This document shows, piece after piece, positions 22,482 to 32,821 of a DNA stretch of 64,000 nt. Origin of the DNA: Favolaschia claudopus (taxonomy: Eukaryota; Basidiomycota; Agaricomycetes; Agaricales; Mycenaceae). Position numbers and translations under genes: made by a program. The stretch is taken from positions 806,001 to 870,000 of the forward strand of contig JAWWNJ010000026.1 in assembly GCA_037176885.1 (NCBI GenBank), written 5' to 3'. Below the pieces are notes generated by a model, which did not search any database, was not told the origin of the DNA, and saw only the letters and a list, made by a program, of their open reading frames with translations. Every line of letters begins with the position of its first letter. Positions within the stretch are counted from its first letter, which is position 1.

Positions 22482-23168
22482 TCACCGGTGGTAACATTCG
22501 GGACCCGCAGAATACAAATCAAGCATTGGCGTTGTTGTTGGTCTTGTTGTTGTTGTTGCTGGTGTTGGTGGTGGTAGCCCTACGCATCTCATCGTTGGTA
22601 AAGTGCCGCCCTCTGCGCCTCGCACCCATGGAGACCTGCGAATCCGTTCGACGGAGGTCGGCGTTCTGGTGAACGGGCGAGTCAGTATACTGGCGTGGTT
22701 CGGGGCAGGGAGGGGAGACGGCAGTGGTGAAAGGGATTCGGGAAGGAGAAGCACCTTGGATAGGAATCGACGCTCGCCTTCGACTCGCCGGCGCAACGGG
22801 GGCCGTTCGTTCTCTTGTTCGTCTGCAAATAACGACACAGCGGGTTAGCCATACTCGCTCAACGACAACGTCCCTACAGAACGCGCGCGTATGTACGCAC
22901 CGCGCGTCGCATTCCTTGTGCGCTTCGAGCCCGCCGCCGCCGCTCGTGATCCGTCCTTCGAGTTGGCGTTGGCGTGCTGCTCCTTGCGCTCAATCTGCCC
23001 AGCGACCTCTTTCTGCTTGAATTGGATGGACCACTTCACGTGCTCGATCTCGCTCTGCAGATGCTCGCGTTGGTGCCGGAGGTCGTTGATCTCGCCGTCG
23101 TATCTGCGGAGCTGGGAGGCGAGATAGGGGATGTGTGTGGTGATGAGGGCAGCGGCGGCGGTGGACAT
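22482..23168 (-). CDS. Uncharacterised coiled-coil protein
   Basis: Exons 22901-23168 and 22482-22822 make 609 nt (202 aa) with a phase-1 intron. The N-terminal part (YDGEINDLRHQREHLQSEIE, then VKWSIQFKQKEVAGQIERKE) is a charged heptad-like helix, probably a coiled coil. The C-terminal part is Pro/Arg-rich and low in structure (SLSPLPSPLPAPNH, TTTTRPTTT). The start at 23168 is chosen because it leads straight into the helix and lies 296 bp from the divergent gene at 23465. No known domain is recognised, and I cannot assign a function. Confidence 0.65.
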
Positions 23169-23464
23169 AGTGGGGTGTGTATGAGATTGATAGGGTATGC
23201 GAGGGTGGATGGGCGAGTGCGGTACGGTGGGCGGCGAGCGAGCGAGCGAGGTGGCGGGAGGCGAGAGGCGAGAGGCGAGACGAGATGAAGGAGGCAGAGA
23301 GAAGGCTGGCGGGAGCGAACGTGCAATATGGTAGCTGACAAGAATGGAATGGGGGGCCGGCGGATAAAGCTGCGAGGACCGATCGTCAGCCACTCTTACT
23401 CTTCTTTCTCTCTTACCACCACCATCTCTAGCAACCCACACATACCCCACCGCCGTCAACGAGA
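23169..23464. promoter_or_regulatory. Bidirectional promoter region of two coiled-coil genes
   Basis: The 296 bp between two divergent start codons. It contains GA/CT-rich tracts (around 23215-23300 and 23395-23440). Confidence 0.5.
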
Positions 23465-24382
23465 ATGACGCTCCACCTGAAAGACACCATCCTCAGAATC
23501 GGCAACCACATTATCGCTCCCGCCGGCGCCAACCCCGTCCCCGCCTCGCCCGCACCGCCGCCGCCGCCGCCGTTCCCTACGCTCAACCCCGACGACCTCC
23601 TCGCCCTCGCGTTCGAAATCCAAGCCAAGCTTATCCAGCTGGAGCGACTCGTCGACCTACGCAAAGCACTGCGCAACAAAGAGCGAAACTCGGTAAAGGA
23701 CCTCAAGAAGACGCTCGCGTCGTTGAGGGACGAGGAATCCAAGGAGGACGAGAAACTCGCCAAGCTCAAGAAGCAGCACAATAAACGGCCGTCGGTCTTT
23801 GGCAGCCACCGCGACGGCAATCGCAACCACAACCACAATAACAGTTCGTACTATCCCAGCCGTCGCACCTCGTCGGCGTTGCTCCCAGTCTCTCGCGGCG
23901 GCGGCAACGACGAGAATCCCTTCATCTGTGCCACGAGTAAAGCCGCGTCTGCCTTCAACGGGAACACTGAGCGTTATCGCGACACGTACACCTTCTCCGG
24001 ACCCGCTTGGACCAAGTACCCTTCTCCCATCGCAGAGGCGGCCTACGACGCTAGCTCGCCAAATCGCCCCAAGAGCAAGTTCTTTGACGAAGGCGTCCTG
24101 TACACGGCGTCTCCGCAGTCGTCGGCGGACGACGACGACTACGACACTATTGAGGCGAATTCGCCGATGGCATCGCCGACGCCGCGCGGGGTGTTTGCGG
24201 ATGTGCGGAATGTGCAGATGCAGGGCAATGATGGGAGGGGAAGGAAGCGTAAGTCGAGTGGTGAGTTTGAGGAGGGCGGGAGTTGGGAGAAGAAGAAGAT
24301 GCGGTATGAGGAGGAGTATGGGTCTGCGACCGATGGAAGCGGGCGTAGGAGGAGCCGCAGGTTCAGTTCAGCTAGACACTAG
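23465..24382 (+). CDS. Uncharacterised 305 aa protein with coiled coil and disordered tail
   Basis: A single intronless frame. Residues 24-40 are Ala/Pro-rich with a run of six Pro. Residues 40-110 form a charged helical stretch (FEIQAKLIQLERLVDLRKAL, KDLKKTLASLRDEESKEDEK) likely to be a coiled coil. The rest is Ser/Asn/Gly/Arg-rich and probably disordered, with a His/Asn run and an acidic DDDDYD patch. The tail has basic clusters (GRGRKRK, GRRRSRR) that could act as nuclear import signals. It is divergently paired with the gene at 22482-23168. I do not recognise the family. Confidence 0.75.
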   Translation: MTLHLKDTILRIGNHIIAPAGANPVPASPAPPPPPPFPTLNPDDLLALAFEIQAKLIQLERLVDLRKALRNKERNSVKDLKKTLASLRDEESKEDEKLAKLKKQHNKRPSVFGSHRDGNRNHNHNNSSYYPSRRTSSALLPVSRGGGNDENPFICATSKAASAFNGNTERYRDTYTFSGPAWTKYPSPIAEAAYDASSPNRPKSKFFDEGVLYTASPQSSADDDDYDTIEANSPMASPTPRGVFADVRNVQMQGNDGRGRKRKSSGEFEEGGSWEKKKMRYEEEYGSATDGSGRRRSRRFSSARH

Positions 24383-24660
24383 ACTCGTTGGGTATACGAT
24401 GCTTGATTTGTTGGTACTTGGCTTCGTATTGTATAGATGTAGATTGAACTCGCGAAATTTGGATGATTTGCTGCGTAACTCGCCACTCGATGAGAAAGTC
24501 AGGGAAACTTGGCTAGGCAAGTTCATCGCGTTTTGAGATTCTTCAAGGCGCATGCGGGGACGACTTGAGCCTCGAAGGACCTTGAAGGTAAACAAGACGA
24601 GATTGTCCGAGTCGATGTCAGCGTTTCGTGCATCGCTGTCGCCGACGTTCGGTGGGTGTC
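24383..24660. other. 3' flank of the 305 aa gene
   Basis: No gene recognised. It precedes the first copy of a direct repeat. Confidence 0.4.
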
Positions 24661-24902
24661 CCAACGCGTGTGTCGATTTGGGAGAGATCGTCCCATATAT
24701 AACTTTTCCACCGAAGGTATCGTTGGAATCTCATACGAGTCTCTCGAGGCTCAAGCAATTTGCGTAATACATATCCGACGAATGAGAGTGAGTCTCGTTC
24801 TTGAAATCGGTGTTGCGCGAGAGTTCGACTCGAATCGATAGAGGGTCAAGATGAGCTGCGATGCCGGTTAGGTGATCGTATAGTCCATAGGGAGAATTCC
24901 CC
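24661..24902 (+). repeat. Direct repeat, copy 1
   Basis: Shares long blocks with 25069-25310: CCAACGCGTGTGTCGAT, AATCTCATACGAGTCTCTCG, GTCAAGATGAGCTGCGATG and AGTCCATAG-GAGAATTCCC. Spacing between copies is about 408 bp. Confidence 0.88.
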
Positions 24903-25068
24903 ATCCTATGCCCAAGTGTGATGACTCACCGTCGAAGCAATTTGGGTGTTCCTCTCTATAGCGAGCACAGCAACAGTGTAATGGGATATTACGGAGAAGT
25001 TCGTGTATAGCGAACCCCGTTATCTAACACAAGGTGGGTAAGGGTCGTATGCAGGATATCCACCAAGT

Positions 25069-25310
25069 ACCAACGCGTGTGTCGATAGGGGAAAGATCGT
25101 CCTATATATAACTACCGAAGGCATCGTTAGAATCTCATACGAGTCTCTCGAGGCCCTCTGGCATTTTACGCAATTGACACATAAGAGTGAGTATCATCAG
25201 GCTTGGGGTGTTGCGTGAGAGTTCGACTGGACCGAAATTCAGGAGCATTGGGTCAAGATGAGCTGCGATGTCGGTCGAGTGATCGTACAGTCCATAGTGA
25301 GAATTCCCTG
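25069..25310 (+). repeat. Direct repeat, copy 2
   Basis: Partner of 24661-24902 with scattered substitutions and small indels. A third, inverted and partial copy lies at 22203-22297. Confidence 0.88.
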
Positions 25311-26039
25311 TCGTCCTGCGCAGGGATGCTTAGAGTTTGAACGACTCCGGAGGGAAGGTAGATGAAATGGCGTACTATCTGAATTATAATAACTGGAAGG
25401 GTCTACATGAGTGTGAATGGCGAAGCTAAGGTGGTGTCTTGCTGTGCGTTGTTTCCAAGTCGCTTTGGGCTGGACCACATGTTCCCCAAAAGCTAAACAA
25501 AGCTCGATTCTTGAACCACATCCTCCGAATAGTGCTCGACTGCATGGCCCCCGGAGAGAAAGTTCAAAGACTCTCTATCTGCAGCTATCTGCTTTGTTGA
25601 ATCACCCACTGGAAACCGTCGCGTTGAATGCCCCCGTTGCGGGGAAAGCGTCAAAAAGAAGTCAGAAACGAGTTCTTTGACCATAAAGAGCAATTCAAAC
25701 GCTCTGGATTGCACACAAAGGAAAGTAAAGGACGCAAAACGACGAAAGAAATGTTTGTTGATATTCGCTCAGACAAAGGTGGTGGGAATTCCGGGTATAT
25801 CCGGGTATTTACCTCTATTTATTTCTCGCTCCTTCCTCCGGAACCACATCCAACTTCCCCCAAATTTGCCTCCACCCCTTGTACGCCACTCTTCAGCGCC
25901 GGCTTTTCGACTCCAACTCAATATTATCTACTCAGAAATATCTAGTCAACTTTTCTCTGTATCTTCGCGTGAGCGGTCTATCCAGCGACGCGGTCGTTTC
26001 CTGTCTGACTCTCCGCAAAAGGCAATCAGAATTTAAGCC
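25311..26039. promoter_or_regulatory. Upstream region of the H2A.Z gene
   Basis: No confident gene. The last 200 bp are pyrimidine-rich (TTTCTCGCTCCTTCCTCC, AACTTTTCTCTGTATCTTCG), as is common upstream of well-expressed fungal genes. Confidence 0.45.
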
Positions 26040-26609
26040 ATGGCACCTGCTGCAAAATCTGGCGGCAAGTCGAAATCCGGTGGGGCTAGTGGCACCGTGG
26101 GCACACCGAACGCCGCTCGGTCGATACAAACGAGGAGTCAGAAAGCCGGTCTGCAGGTGCGTGGACAAGCTTTTGTCGTCCCCCCTCATTATAAATCAAT
26201 CTGAATTCATGTTTGGTTTGCTTGAATCGATAGTTCCCTGTGGGACGTATACATCGTTATCTCAAGCAGCGCACGCAGCATAACGTTCGCATTGGTGCCA
26301 AGGCCGCTGTGTATACGTCGGCGATCTTGGAGTATCTGACTGCTGAGGTGCTGGAACTTGCAGGTGCGTGCCTTGCCACTCGAGTCATCGCAACTGCGCC
26401 TGACTCGGGCTCTTCTAGGCAATGCGTCGAAGGATCTCCGCGTCAAGCGTATAACGCCACGGCATCTGCAGCTTGCCATTCGCGGTGACGAAGAGCTCGA
26501 CACCCTTGTGCGCGCGACGATCGCTGGTGGAGGTGTCCTGCCCTTCATCCACAAGAGTCTCACCACCGCTGCTGCGAAGCCGAAGAAGGACCAGGTGCCT
26601 GTTGCTTAA
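26040..26609 (+). CDS. HTZ1: Histone H2A.Z variant
   Basis: Exons 26040-26156, 26234-26363 and 26419-26609 give 438 nt and 145 aa with phase closing. The histone fold is nearly invariant: [80 protein letters not shown]. The H2A.Z-specific features are the [14 protein letters not shown]-type L1 region, the [19 protein letters not shown] acidic-patch segment and the VLPFIHKSL tail, rather than canonical H2A with its NDEELN and SQEL end. The N-terminal tail is Lys/Gly/Ser-rich, suited to acetylation. It acts in nucleosomes at promoters, deposited by the SWR1 complex in fungi. Confidence 0.97.
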
Positions 26610-29110
26610 CTTTACTTTATTCATATCCGTCCGTTCGTCCGTCGCGTCACCCCCGCCCCGTTAGCTACTGGTAGTGTACATCTGTATCCCTTTTTGTGTC
26701 GCCTTTCCTTGTACTTTTGGCCTTGTACGTTGGATCTTTGATACAGTGCGCAATATAATGAAATAGTTCTGGCTCTGTATGAATAGGATTGCACAAAATG
26801 CAAGAAGGCTTTGAACTTAGCATTTCCGAAAGGGTAAAGATACCAAAAAGATTCTGGAGAAGCGACATGAGTCATTAGGGTTAGGGTAATTCGTGCAAGG
26901 TTAGGGTCACCTCCTTCCACTACATCGAGCACGACTGACTAGAAGACTCAGTCTGCTACTTAGCTATTCTCACAAACCGCATTCTGAAGCCAGGCAGAAA
27001 GCTTGAGCAATGTCTGGGATGTCCAATTTCTTGCGCTGGCATCGGGGCCGATTGGACAATCCCTTGTCCCAATCGTACCCATTCAAGCCACTGGCATTTC
27101 TCACTGTTCTTATCGTTGCTACTCTGCATCTCATTACTTCAGTCTCTGCTGGCAACGCTAACGTCGACGGCCGAGTCCGCTTCGAATGCAGTTGCTCTCC
27201 TACGCATCTGTGAGGAGGAACTTTGGAGCGCCCTTCGTCCCCGGACCTTCACAAAAAGTGACAAAATCACCTCAGTATTGCAGTTTACTTTTCGATAACA
27301 TCGCCCCATGTGTAGACTCTTCTGACGTGTGTGCAGATGCTATCCGTTCGGTACCCTTGCCTATACGCTATCTACGGAATAACATGACCGCCGCACTGTA
27401 CTCCTCAAATTACAGCTAGCCCGACTCTGGCCTTGACAGTGCTACTTTTGTAACAAGGATACCAACGCCCCGCCGCGCTCTATGGAATGGTTTGCCGCGG
27501 CTCCTGTATCCCGACAACGCCATCGCAGTCGCCCAACGGCTCCGTATTCTCGCATAGACGCTCATGATTCATACCAGGCTCTGCGTACATCCCCATGCCC
27601 ACCTCCGCCGCCAGCAGCGAAAGCAAGCGCAGCGGTAGTTTGGTCGTCCCGCAGAAAGACGTCAGGGAAGGCATGCGGCATGTGGGCGGATGGGAAGACG
27701 GAAGACCGCCGGCTATGCTTGCGGCCTGGGGGGCGGAGGTACATACCATCACACGAGTAGCATCGCTCGGGCTCGGGGGGTGCGGTGGTCGAATGACATC
27801 TGCTTGGTCGGTCACTCGATATCTGAAGTAATTGCGAAAGCCGTAGCTGGTACGTATACGCATGACGTGCTTTCGCCCATTGTTGAGCAATTGTCTAATT
27901 GTATGGATCCGCTTGCGTTGCTGCACCGGATCTGTCCCACCCAGCGCTCAGCGTCCACCCATCGCATCCAGTTGCACTGAAACACAATGTATCCCTTGTC
28001 CGCTCGCCTATACCTGCCTATACAGTATTCTCCCTGATCAACGGTAGCGCGCTACACGCCGGGCCCGCACGACTTGAAACACTCGTCCTCCGTTCCTACC
28101 CTTGTTCAAGAACCAGTAGTCGTGGATGTCGCTACGCACAGCGGAAGTAGCGCTGTGGTTTCGATGGTGATCTGGTGCGGGCCCGAAAGGTTGGGTCATT
28201 GAACTCGAGTTGTGTTACCTCCGCAATAACATCCCCATAGTTTTCAGATGACGTGCATCCAGTGCCACTACAACAAGTCATCTTCAATGCATCGGCGCTA
28301 GCGGAACCCCAGTGTTTTATTGCTCTCGCATTACGGTCGCTTTGTTGGAGTTGGGCGGCCTCCGATAAACTGCAAGTACATATCTCGGTCGGGCGGGGAT
28401 TGAATCGGTAGTCGTCAAGGACGGCGACACTGACAGATATGCCCCTCGCCATAATCTATAATCTTCGAGAATTGACCTCGACATCAGGCTTGGCAGTGTG
28501 ATCCGAGCATCCCAACAGCTCCGATTCTCCGAATCTCCTTCATGATTCATTCATCCTCCTTCATCGAGGGCTTTTCGCCGCATTTTGCGGGCACTCTATC
28601 TCTGGCTTGGCGGCGACGACCTCAGTTTGATTCTTTCCACTTCGACAGACTGTTACTGTACCTTGACTTCGGCCAGATGCATAGTGCCCGGATGCTAAGT
28701 ATCGCGAATTCGCATTTCCGCATCCCTTACTGGAAGGCTGCAGCGCTCTGTCCTCTCTGGACCGGGACTTGATCGGATACTGTTTCTTTAGGCTCTCTCG
28801 CACGGGTTACTATTGAGCGGCTTCGCAACGTATGGGTGTGAGCAGATCTCCAAACGTTCCGATCTTTTGCATCTATTCGACGACGACAAAAGTCTTGGCT
28901 GCAGTTATGGCATTCATTGCAATGTATACCGATTCCTTAAAAGCCTAACGAAGCCGCCTGTTTCGATAGGCTTGGTCCCTTTTCTCTTCTTCCTTCCACT
29001 TCCTTCTGCACTTTCTTGTTTCAACAAACCCAGCTTGCTCTGGTTTCAGCACTTTACACTCACTTCGACTTCGTTCACACATCTCCCTCCCTCAACAACT
29101 TGAAATTATA
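26610..29110. other. 2.5 kb without a confident gene
   Basis: 26875-26908 holds two adjacent and one separate TTAGGG units. A plus frame at 27010-27213 encodes a possible membrane helix (FLTVLIVATLHLI) but has no gene context I can support. Frames at 27480-27930 on both strands overlap and look non-coding. The region from about 28970 to 29100 is strongly pyrimidine-rich and is the likely promoter of the secreted protein gene at 29111. Confidence 0.4.
26875..26908 (+). repeat. Interstitial TTAGGG units
   Basis: ATTAGGGTTAGGGTAA followed 10 nt later by GGTTAGGGTCA. Telomere-like hexamers, too few to call a telomere. Confidence 0.6.
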
Positions 29111-30395
29111 ATGCCTCGTCTTTCTGTCTCTTTCGTTCTCGCGGTCCTGGCGACGTCCTTCTTGACTGCGAATGCGGCCCCGTTGGCAAGCCGCACTAGC
29201 TTCGACCGTCTGGCTCGCGCTGAGGAGGCCAACGGGAAGGAAGCCGGTAACGCCACTGCCACCGCGGCCGAGGGCGGCAATGCTGCCAACTCCAACGCCG
29301 ACTTCAAGGCTGCGGTGCGTATTTTTTGATCCTCCTCTACCTCCTCTTAGCTCATAACTTTTCATGTCAATAGTGCGACAGTGGTGCTCTTGCCGGTCAA
29401 TTGGTTGCAACCGGCATCACCCTGTTCAAGAACATCAAAGTGTACGAACTCGTTTGGCCATCGTTCATTTTATTCGCATCCTGATAGTTTCATTCAGCAA
29501 TGACGCCAACGTCCAGGCACAACTCGCTGCCGTGCAGGTGAGCCGGTCTGCCTTTATTTGAAGAAATAACTTATTGAGTATGTTGTCAGGCAATCTTGGA
29601 GGCCGGTGGTAAACTTGGTGCGGAAGTGGGAATAGCGTGCGAGAAGGCCGGACTCGGCGGCGCCAATGCCAATAACAACAACGAAGTGAGTGTTCTCTGC
29701 TGATTTCGTCCTTGTGATGGGAGCTCATCCTCGACCTTTGCAGAACAACAACAACGAGAACGCGAACCAAAACGAGAACAAGAATGAAAACCAGAACGAG
29801 AATAAGAATGAGAACGAGAACGAGAACAAGAACGCCGAGAACAAGAATGAGAACGAGAACGAAAATAAGAACGAGGGCGAGAACAAGGAGACCGGCGAGG
29901 TAAGCTGAGCCTCAGCATTCTGACTTGTCTTCCATCGTTGACGTCGCTCTTGAAATAGGCGGCGAAGGGCGGTGAAGCTGCTAAGGGTGCTGAGGGTGGT
30001 GAAGCTGCCAAGGGTGCTGAGGGCGGTGAAGCTGCTAAAGGTGCTGAAGCTGCCAAGGGTGGTGAAGCTGCCAAAGGTGGTGAGGCCGCTAAAGGTGCTG
30101 AAGCTGCCAAGGGTGGTGAGGCTGCCAAAGGTGCCGAAGCTGCAAAAAGTGCATCTGAAGTTGCCAAGAGCGCCATTGCATCCGTGATGAGCAAAGCCGC
30201 CGTACGTATCTCTCTTCGGATTCACTGCCATACAATGCTAAATCAAGTCCCTATAGGCCGCCAAGACTGCTGCAGCTGGTGCTAACAGGGCTGAGGCCAC
30301 GTCGAGTGTAAGCTTCACTTCCGATCGAATTAACTTTGCAGTGTTCTGACTCGTCACCTCTTTAGCCCGCCGGCGAAAAGACCCTCAAGTTCTGA
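29111..30395 (+). CDS. Secreted low-complexity protein with CDxG...C domain, NENK and AKGGEA repeats
   Basis: Eight exons (29111-29314, 29374-29441, 29498-29537, 29590-29685, 29744-29899, 29959-30201, 30257-30307, 30366-30395) total 888 nt and 295 aa. A signal peptide (LSVSFVLAVLATSFLTANA) is followed by an Ala/Asn/Glu-rich stretch. A domain of about 60 aa spread over exons 2-4 comes next: CDSGALAGQLVATGITLFKN, NDANVQAQLAAVQAILEAG, VGIACEKAGLGG. Exon 5 is a 6-nt coding minisatellite (NENK-type). Exon 6 is built of AKGGEA and AKGAEGGEA units. The two Cys of the domain could form a disulfide. The same domain occurs twice in the gene at 53167-54236, with the same intron just before the first Cys. 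The family is unknown to me; a cell-wall or extracellular matrix role is only a guess. Confidence 0.85.
29744..30201 (+). repeat. Coding minisatellites (exons 5 and 6)
   Basis: 29744-29899 repeats AACGAG/AACAAG hexamers encoding Asn-Glu/Asn-Lys. 29959-30150 repeats 18-27 nt units around GGTGAAGCTGCCAAG encoding AKGGEA/AKGAEGGEA. Both keep the frame. Confidence 0.9.
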
Positions 30396-30780
30396 TCTCG
30401 TGTAGACGTTTTCTCATTTCGGATTTGTTGTCATCTCGGATATTCTGCATTGTATTTCAAGTTTTGAGTCTGTATCATTGGTAGATGGAATGTTGTGGGT
30501 TGTATAGCTTCATTTGATTATATATAAGGATATTGGAGCAGGAATAACCGCAAGCTCAAGTCCCCTCATTTTGCAGCCTTCAAGTTCGCTTTGGAGGCGA
30601 GTAAGCAACTTGATCCGACGCTTGGAAATTTAAGCGGCGCCCGCGTTCCATGATCGTCTCCAGTTCCGGCTTCGCATCAACAGCCGTAAAAATTTCCTTT
30701 TTGAGCGTTTGGCGTTCAGTAACGGTTGTTGTTACACATTTGTCCCCAGGCTCGGCCGAATGTTCCGAACTCTCTGTACC
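30396..30780. promoter_or_regulatory. Intergenic: 3' flank of secreted gene, promoter of SDR gene
   Basis: 385 bp with no gene; AT-rich directly after 30396 (ATTATATATAAGGATATTGG near 30520). Confidence 0.4.
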
Positions 30781-32056
30781 ATGCCGCCATCGCACAAAGG
30801 CGTAGCTCTCGTCACCGGCGCCGGTATTGCACCTTTCTAGCTCACTGGCACGATCTCATCTTGAAGTTAGCGCAGGGAATCGGCCGTTCCATAGCTATCA
30901 GATTGGCAACGGAGAGTTTCGACGTTGTCGTCAACGATGTTCTCGCGAGCCGGGAGAAACTGGACGCAGTTGTAGAGGAGATACGCGCAATGGGACGTAA
31001 TGTATCGCAGCATATTGCCGACGTGTCACAGGAGGAACAAGTGAAGGAGTTATTTGCTTATACAGTCGGGCAGTACGGCGCACTTGATGTTGTCGGTTTG
31101 GCTGTCGAAAGTCTCACCAAGTTCCTGCATCAAATATTTGCTAGGTTGTGGCGAACGCCGGGGTCATTGGAAAGCCTGGGATCTCTTTTCACGAAGGTGA
31201 AGATTCTCTCTCTACTTTGTAAAAATACTTGATATGATATTTATTCAGTGCCCCTCGAAGAGTACGAACGAGTCATGAACATCAATTCTCGTGGAACATT
31301 TCTCTGCTACAAGTACGCGGGGATCCATATGATTAGCCAAGGACGAGGTGGGAGAATTATCGGTGCCTCATCTGTTGCTGGCAAACAAGGAATGTGATCT
31401 TCATTCTGAGATGCTGAATTAATGAGCGCGGATTTAGGAAGAGTACCAGGGCCTTATTGTGCTTCAAAATTTGCGATTCGAGGTTTAACGCAAGCCGCAG
31501 GTATGGCGAGTAAAGCTCTCAATGGACGCTAATACGGGTCAAGCTATTGAATTTGGCGCGCATGGCATCACGGTGAACGCGTATGCTCCTGGATGTATTG
31601 AAACTCCCATACGTAAGATTCTCAACGCAAACGCATATCTCATATCATCAACTAGAGCTATCCTCAGTGAGTGTGGCATCTTTAAATGGAGACCCATCGG
31701 ATATGATCCAGAAGGTTGCTGCACGAAACAACTTCATCAATTGGCCAACTAAATTAAGCAATAGAGTATAGAGAAGTCCGCACTCAAAAGAATAGGGTCT
31801 GCGACATTTTCCTCTTGTTTCGGTATATTGACGAGTTGGGAAGAATGCCGGAGGAAGTTGCCGACTTGGTCGCCTTTCTAGCTGGCAAAGAGTCGGCGTT
31901 TATTACGGGTGCGTTTATTGGATGTTGTTTTTCGATGATCCTGAGAATCGTTTCAGGGCAGACGGTGAGTTTTAATGCCATGCATTCTTTACTTGGTTTA
32001 CTCCTACTCATCTTCTACTCCAGATCTCAATAAACGGTGGCACCTGGTTCGATTGA
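30781..32056 (+). CDS. Short-chain dehydrogenase/reductase (diacetyl/acetoin reductase-like)
   Basis: The classical SDR order is visible across eight or nine exons: cofactor loop VTGAAQGIGRSIA (exon 1 to 2, acceptor near 30873), NDV acidic residue after strand 2, NAGVIGKPG, catalytic Ser region GASSVAGKQG, YCASKFAIRG (YxxxK), and the C-terminal GQTISINGGTWFD with a stop at 32054-32056. It would be an NAD(P)-dependent oxidoreductase of acetoin-reductase/FabG type; the substrate is not determined. One donor site is abnormal: after SVAGKQ the exon must end at 31389, but the next bases are GAATGTGA where GTATGTGA would be a textbook donor. Without that splice the frame meets TGA at once. The gene may be non-functional or spliced differently. 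The exons around 31560-31760 are less certain. Confidence 0.78.
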
Positions 32057-32821
32057 GACTGATACGGCGGCATGTACTTCATGTATAATATGCGAATGCG
32101 TCAAGGGCCTACTAGTATAAATCTAGTAAACACCTTTGCTGGTTCGTGTTGTACCGCACCTTATCCTCTCTTGACAGGCAGGCCAGCAGGTGACTTGGTG
32201 ATTTCGCATCGATCTTAACAATATCTAACCGTCACTTAAAATTGAGTAGACTTTCGAGTGCGATCGCGCTCCCGAGTGTAACAAAAAATTGGAAAGTGAG
32301 CAGCTCTAATCGCAAGAGCTGAGGCACGAGTCACCGCGTATTCACTCAACCATGGTTGAGATATCGATGGTTCATCGTGTCTTTCGTTCCCCGACAGCTT
32401 GGCGGTTTTTCAAGTGGAACTTGGCAGTCGAGTGATATCGCCAATTATCTGATTGCGAAACCGTGAGGTTGAACAGTGGTCACGCGTTGAGTGGTTCAAT
32501 TTTTTCGTCCTTCCCGGGCTGAGCCACCCTGAATGTGATCGGGTTCGAATAGACAATGTGTCGATGGGACACTGAATTATGCATCGATCATCCTCAAACT
32601 TCGTATGTGTTGATCGTCTCAATGGTTCTTTTCGCGCAACAAGATTCAACTTTCCAGCCTGATTATCTCTGATCATTACTCACTCCAAGCTACACGGTAA
32701 CTTCCCAAGCTTAGAACGCGCAACGGCCGAGGAGCAATGGATTCACCAATTTACACAGAATTCAGATATCTATCTTTGATCTCTGACCGGGAATGTGTGA
32801 CATGGTATTTAACCCACCGCA
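32057..32821. other. Intergenic; no gene seen
   Basis: Short frames only. The last few hundred bases are presumably the promoter of the membrane protein gene at 32822. Confidence 0.4.

Noticed and set aside
23036..23459. Minus-strand frames extending the coiled-coil gene upstream to 23459
   Set aside because: The upstream part is Ser/Pro/Arg low complexity from GA/CT-rich promoter DNA; the ATG at 23168 starts the structured part.
23799..24536. 245-codon plus-strand frame
   Set aside because: It is the shifted frame of the 305 aa gene; the Arg/Thr-rich composition is an artefact of GC-rich codons.
29586..30231. Two long minus-strand frames (168 and 202 codons)
   Set aside because: They are the antisense of the coding minisatellites and consist of Ser/Ala/Phe repeats only.
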